NCBI GenBank assembly: GCA_965613025.1
Contig: CBFDUE010000002.1
Coordinates: 1 to 64,000, forward strand
DNA: 64,000 bases
Source: CAYTXJ01 sp965613025
GTDB taxonomy: Bacteria; Desulfobacterota; DSM-4660; Desulfatiglandales; JALVMZ01
Direction: 5' to 3'
The first letter of the stretch is position 1. Each line of letters begins with the position of its first letter. The notes under the pieces were generated by a model, which was not told the DNA's origin, ran no database searches, and was given only the letters and a program-made list of their open reading frames with translations. Of the stretch, positions 61,943 through 64,000 are shown one piece after another. Both the position numbers and the translations under genes were made by a program.

Positions 61943-62887
61943 CTATTTGATCTTTCCTCTCAAAGATGAAATCTTTTCATCAAGTAGGCCAAAGATCCCT
62001 CTTGGCATAAAGAGGACCAACATGCATATAACTATACCAAGCATTATAAGATGGGAAAATGGCCACTTAGACCAGATAAAATCCGATAACATAAATAATA
62101 TGGTAGAGCCCGCAACAGGCCCAAGCAGAGTCCCTATACCACCAAGCATTGTCATTGCAATTACTTCCACATTGGTCTCTATAAAAAAGGCCGCCTCTGG
62201 ATATATATACCCTATGAATTGAAGGTCAATTGCTCCAGCGATTCCCATAAGAAATGTGCTTATTACAAATGCACGGATCTTATACTTGGGCGCATCTATT
62301 CCTATGGCCATTGCACCATCTTCATCCTCTCTTATGGCCTTAAGGGTTATACCAAATGGGGAGTTGATAAGATAGAGGATAAATAGGAAAGAGAGGGATG
62401 TAACCAAGAGCATAAGATAATAGGCCATATCTGGATTCCTCAGAGCAGGAAGGGGAATACCAAAGGTGCCTCCACTGAACTCCTCTGGTATATTAAATAC
62501 TATCACCTTTAAGGCCTCATTAAGAGCTAAGGTGGCAATTGCAAAATATGCCCCTCTCAATTTAAATAGGACTTTTCCCAAAAGATATCCTGCAATTGCT
62601 CCTCCCACACCACCAAATAGGATACAGAGATAGGGATAAGAGCTCAGATGTGCCTTTGAAAACAGAAGTGCTGTGGTGTATCCACCTATTCCATAAAATG
62701 CCACATGACCAAAACTGATATATCCCACATACCCGGCAATAAGATTAAAGCTGATACAGAGACATATGTATTTAATCATCAAAAAGAAATATGTAGTGGT
62801 CTTAAGCCCGCTCTTAGGTGCTAAGGCAAATAGTATCACAAAAAATATCCATCCCAATATCCAGAATCTTTTATTCTTCAATCCCAT
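61943..62887 (-). CDS. livM: branched-chain amino acid ABC transporter permease LivM
   Basis: 314 aa with about nine helices. NLIAGYVGYISFGHVAFYGIGGY and the cytoplasmic loop FGITLKAIREDEDGAMAIGIDA are the LivM hallmarks. It begins directly after the livH stop. Confidence 0.92.
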   Translation of the reverse strand: MGLKNKRFWILGWIFFVILFALAPKSGLKTTTYFFLMIKYICLCISFNLIAGYVGYISFGHVAFYGIGGYTTALLFSKAHLSSYPYLCILFGGVGGAIAGYLLGKVLFKLRGAYFAIATLALNEALKVIVFNIPEEFSGGTFGIPLPALRNPDMAYYLMLLVTSLSFLFILYLINSPFGITLKAIREDEDGAMAIGIDAPKYKIRAFVISTFLMGIAGAIDLQFIGYIYPEAAFFIETNVEVIAMTMLGGIGTLLGPVAGSTILFMLSDFIWSKWPFSHLIMLGIVICMLVLFMPRGIFGLLDEKISSLRGKIK

Positions 62888-63769
62888 CTATTTAAGAGTC
62901 CCCAATATTCCGCTTGGCCTAAGTATCAGGATAAGAATGAGTGTTATAAATGCTACAGCTGGAGATAGGGCATAGGTGGCAAACAGGGTCGTATAGCTTT
63001 CCGCAAGGCCTAAGAGCAGCCCACCTATAAATGCCCCTACTGGGTTTCCAAGACCTCCTAACACCACCACTGTAAAGCATTTAAGGAGATAATTCACCCC
63101 CATAATGGGAGTTATTGGATAGGTAAGAGATATAACCACTCCAGCTAAAAATGCATAGACCAGTCCGATGCTAAATGCCCATTGAAATATCTTTACAGGA
63201 TTAATCCCATTCAGCATCACATATTCCCTTCTCTGGGTCACTGCCCTGATTGCCTTTCCAAGATAGGTCTTCTTTAGAAGGAAATAGAGAATAAGTCCCA
63301 GGATAAGGGCAGAAAGAAAGGCTATAAACCGGGCAGATGGTATAACCATCCCCATGAGGTTTATGGTAGGCATTAGTGTGGGAACTCCCCTGAGGTCACT
63401 TCCCCAGATGTTCAGGGCAGAACCATAAATTATGATGGATATTCCAAAAGTGAATAGAAGCGTCATCATCTCTGTCTCAAGTTCATTGGTGGATGCCTCA
63501 ATAATTCGGTTAATTAGATACTTATAAATTACCACTCCTGATAGGATTCCAATAGGTATTGCAAAGACAATGGAAAGCAAGGGATTTATTTTAAAAAAAT
63601 AATACATACCATATCCCATATATGCACCCAACATAATAAAGGTGCCATGTGCCAGATTTACCACTTTCATAACCCCCCATATAAGGCTCAATCCCAGGGC
63701 AGCTAATCCATAGATTCCGCCTATCATAAATCCATTAATTGTAGTCTGTAAAAATACACCTGCTGTCAT
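62888..63769 (-). CDS. livH: branched-chain amino acid ABC transporter permease LivH
   Basis: 293 aa. INGFMIGGIYGLAALGLSLIWGVMKVVNLAHG at the start and LGKAIRAVTQRREYVMLNGI as the EAA-like loop are typical. About eight helices. It directly precedes livM on the minus strand. Confidence 0.93.
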   Translation of the reverse strand: MTAGVFLQTTINGFMIGGIYGLAALGLSLIWGVMKVVNLAHGTFIMLGAYMGYGMYYFFKINPLLSIVFAIPIGILSGVVIYKYLINRIIEASTNELETEMMTLLFTFGISIIIYGSALNIWGSDLRGVPTLMPTINLMGMVIPSARFIAFLSALILGLILYFLLKKTYLGKAIRAVTQRREYVMLNGINPVKIFQWAFSIGLVYAFLAGVVISLTYPITPIMGVNYLLKCFTVVVLGGLGNPVGAFIGGLLLGLAESYTTLFATYALSPAVAFITLILILILRPSGILGTLK

Positions 63770-63786
63770 AATCTTAAACTTCTTAG

Positions 63787-63815
63787 GAAGGCCCCCATAA
63801 ACGTTGGGGGCCTTC
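63787..63815 (-). terminator. strong hairpin between the binding-protein gene and livH
   Basis: GAAGGCCCCC (63787-63796) pairs with GGGGGCCTTC (63806-63815) over ten GC-rich pairs. No U tract follows on the minus strand, so it is more likely a processing or stability hairpin that favours high binding-protein expression. Confidence 0.6.
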
Positions 63816-63835
63816 TTGCCCTCTTTAATATCCCT

Positions 63836-64000
63836 TTATTTAGGCCTTGGATATACAATCTCTGCCACAGCAAGCTCTGGTGGGCCAATTACAACCTTCT
63901 TGCCATTCTGCCACTGGGCCGTTACCATCCCATGTCCTATCTGAATCCCGCTTTTGGGATCTATCTTGGATCTTCCATAAAATGTCATTATATCCATCTT
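63836..64000 (-). CDS. ABC transporter substrate-binding protein LivK/J, C-terminal fragment (cut by window edge)
   Basis: The last 54 codons of a periplasmic binding protein: MTFYGRSKIDPKSGIQIGHG...QWQNGKKVVIGPPELAVAEI, ending in TAA at 63836. The sequence is typical of the end of Liv-type (Peripla_BP_6) receptors. The gene continues beyond the window. Confidence 0.8.
   Translation of the reverse strand, partial: KMDIMTFYGRSKIDPKSGIQIGHGMVTAQWQNGKKVVIGPPELAVAEIVYPRPK

Overview
The window reads as one chromosomal segment of a low-GC, strictly anaerobic bacterium. The best match by gene content is a deltaproteobacterium (Desulfobacterota), possibly thermophilic. The grounds are a selenocysteine-containing SelD with a YedE-type selenium operon, pyruvate phosphate dikinase, Ptb/Buk genes, a 4-hydroxybutyryl-CoA dehydratase family enzyme, a KamA-type aminomutase, NtrC-type signalling and an MSHA-type pilus locus. 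The taxonomic guess is inference. No rRNA, tRNA, CRISPR array or intact insertion sequence was seen.

Layout. 1-2.1 kb: tail of a CRISPR locus (cas6 and a CARF-domain protein of the NE0113/Csm6 family). 2.1-8.9 kb: complete trpEGDCFBA operon behind a leader peptide with three Trp codons and two tandem attenuators. 9-12.6 kb: accessory patch with an AbiE-type pair, a RelE-type pair, an outer-membrane-barrel-like ORF and gene remnants. 12.9-19.2 kb (minus): ppdK with small genes and a PlsB-type acyltransferase. 19.3-25.5 kb (plus): bifunctional nuclease, two PHP-domain proteins, a transglutaminase-like protein and an ABC exporter. 25.5-29.5 kb (minus): selenium operon yedE, tusA-like, DUF3343, YjeF-DUF1858, selD; selD contains an in-frame UGA read as Sec. 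29.9-33.8 kb (minus): iclR, two ptb-like genes, buk. 34-39 kb (plus): kamA family, TauE/DUF1634/CBS, histidine kinase and sigma-54 response regulator, ending tail-to-tail with a Lon-type protease that has a CheY receiver spliced between its helical and ATPase parts. 42.7-46.6 kb: small proteins, a Usp-like protein, an SLC13 permease and a cytidylate-kinase-like protein. 47-50.3 kb: holin-like membrane protein, TIM-barrel isomerase, DUF433/DUF5615 pair, 4-hydroxybutyryl-CoA dehydratase family. 50.4-60.4 kb: type IV pilin and the MSHA-like order mshI-J-K-L-M-E-G. 60.5-64 kb: branched-chain amino acid ABC transporter split into convergent livGF and livK-livH-livM arms.

A 119-120 bp dispersed repeat with two hairpins occurs four times (12.8, 29.6, 35.5, 51.8 kb), always between genes and twice between convergent genes. 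A 17-bp fragment of one end lies directly after trpA.

Most interesting: (1) the trp leader, where six RNA segments can be drawn as a cascade disabling two terminators from one ribosome stall; (2) the receiver-in-Lon protease next to a two-component system; (3) UGA-containing selD, which a plain ORF call truncates by 30 codons; (4) a perfect CRP-type palindrome ahead of the pilin gene; (5) the repeat family and several gene ghosts in the spacers.
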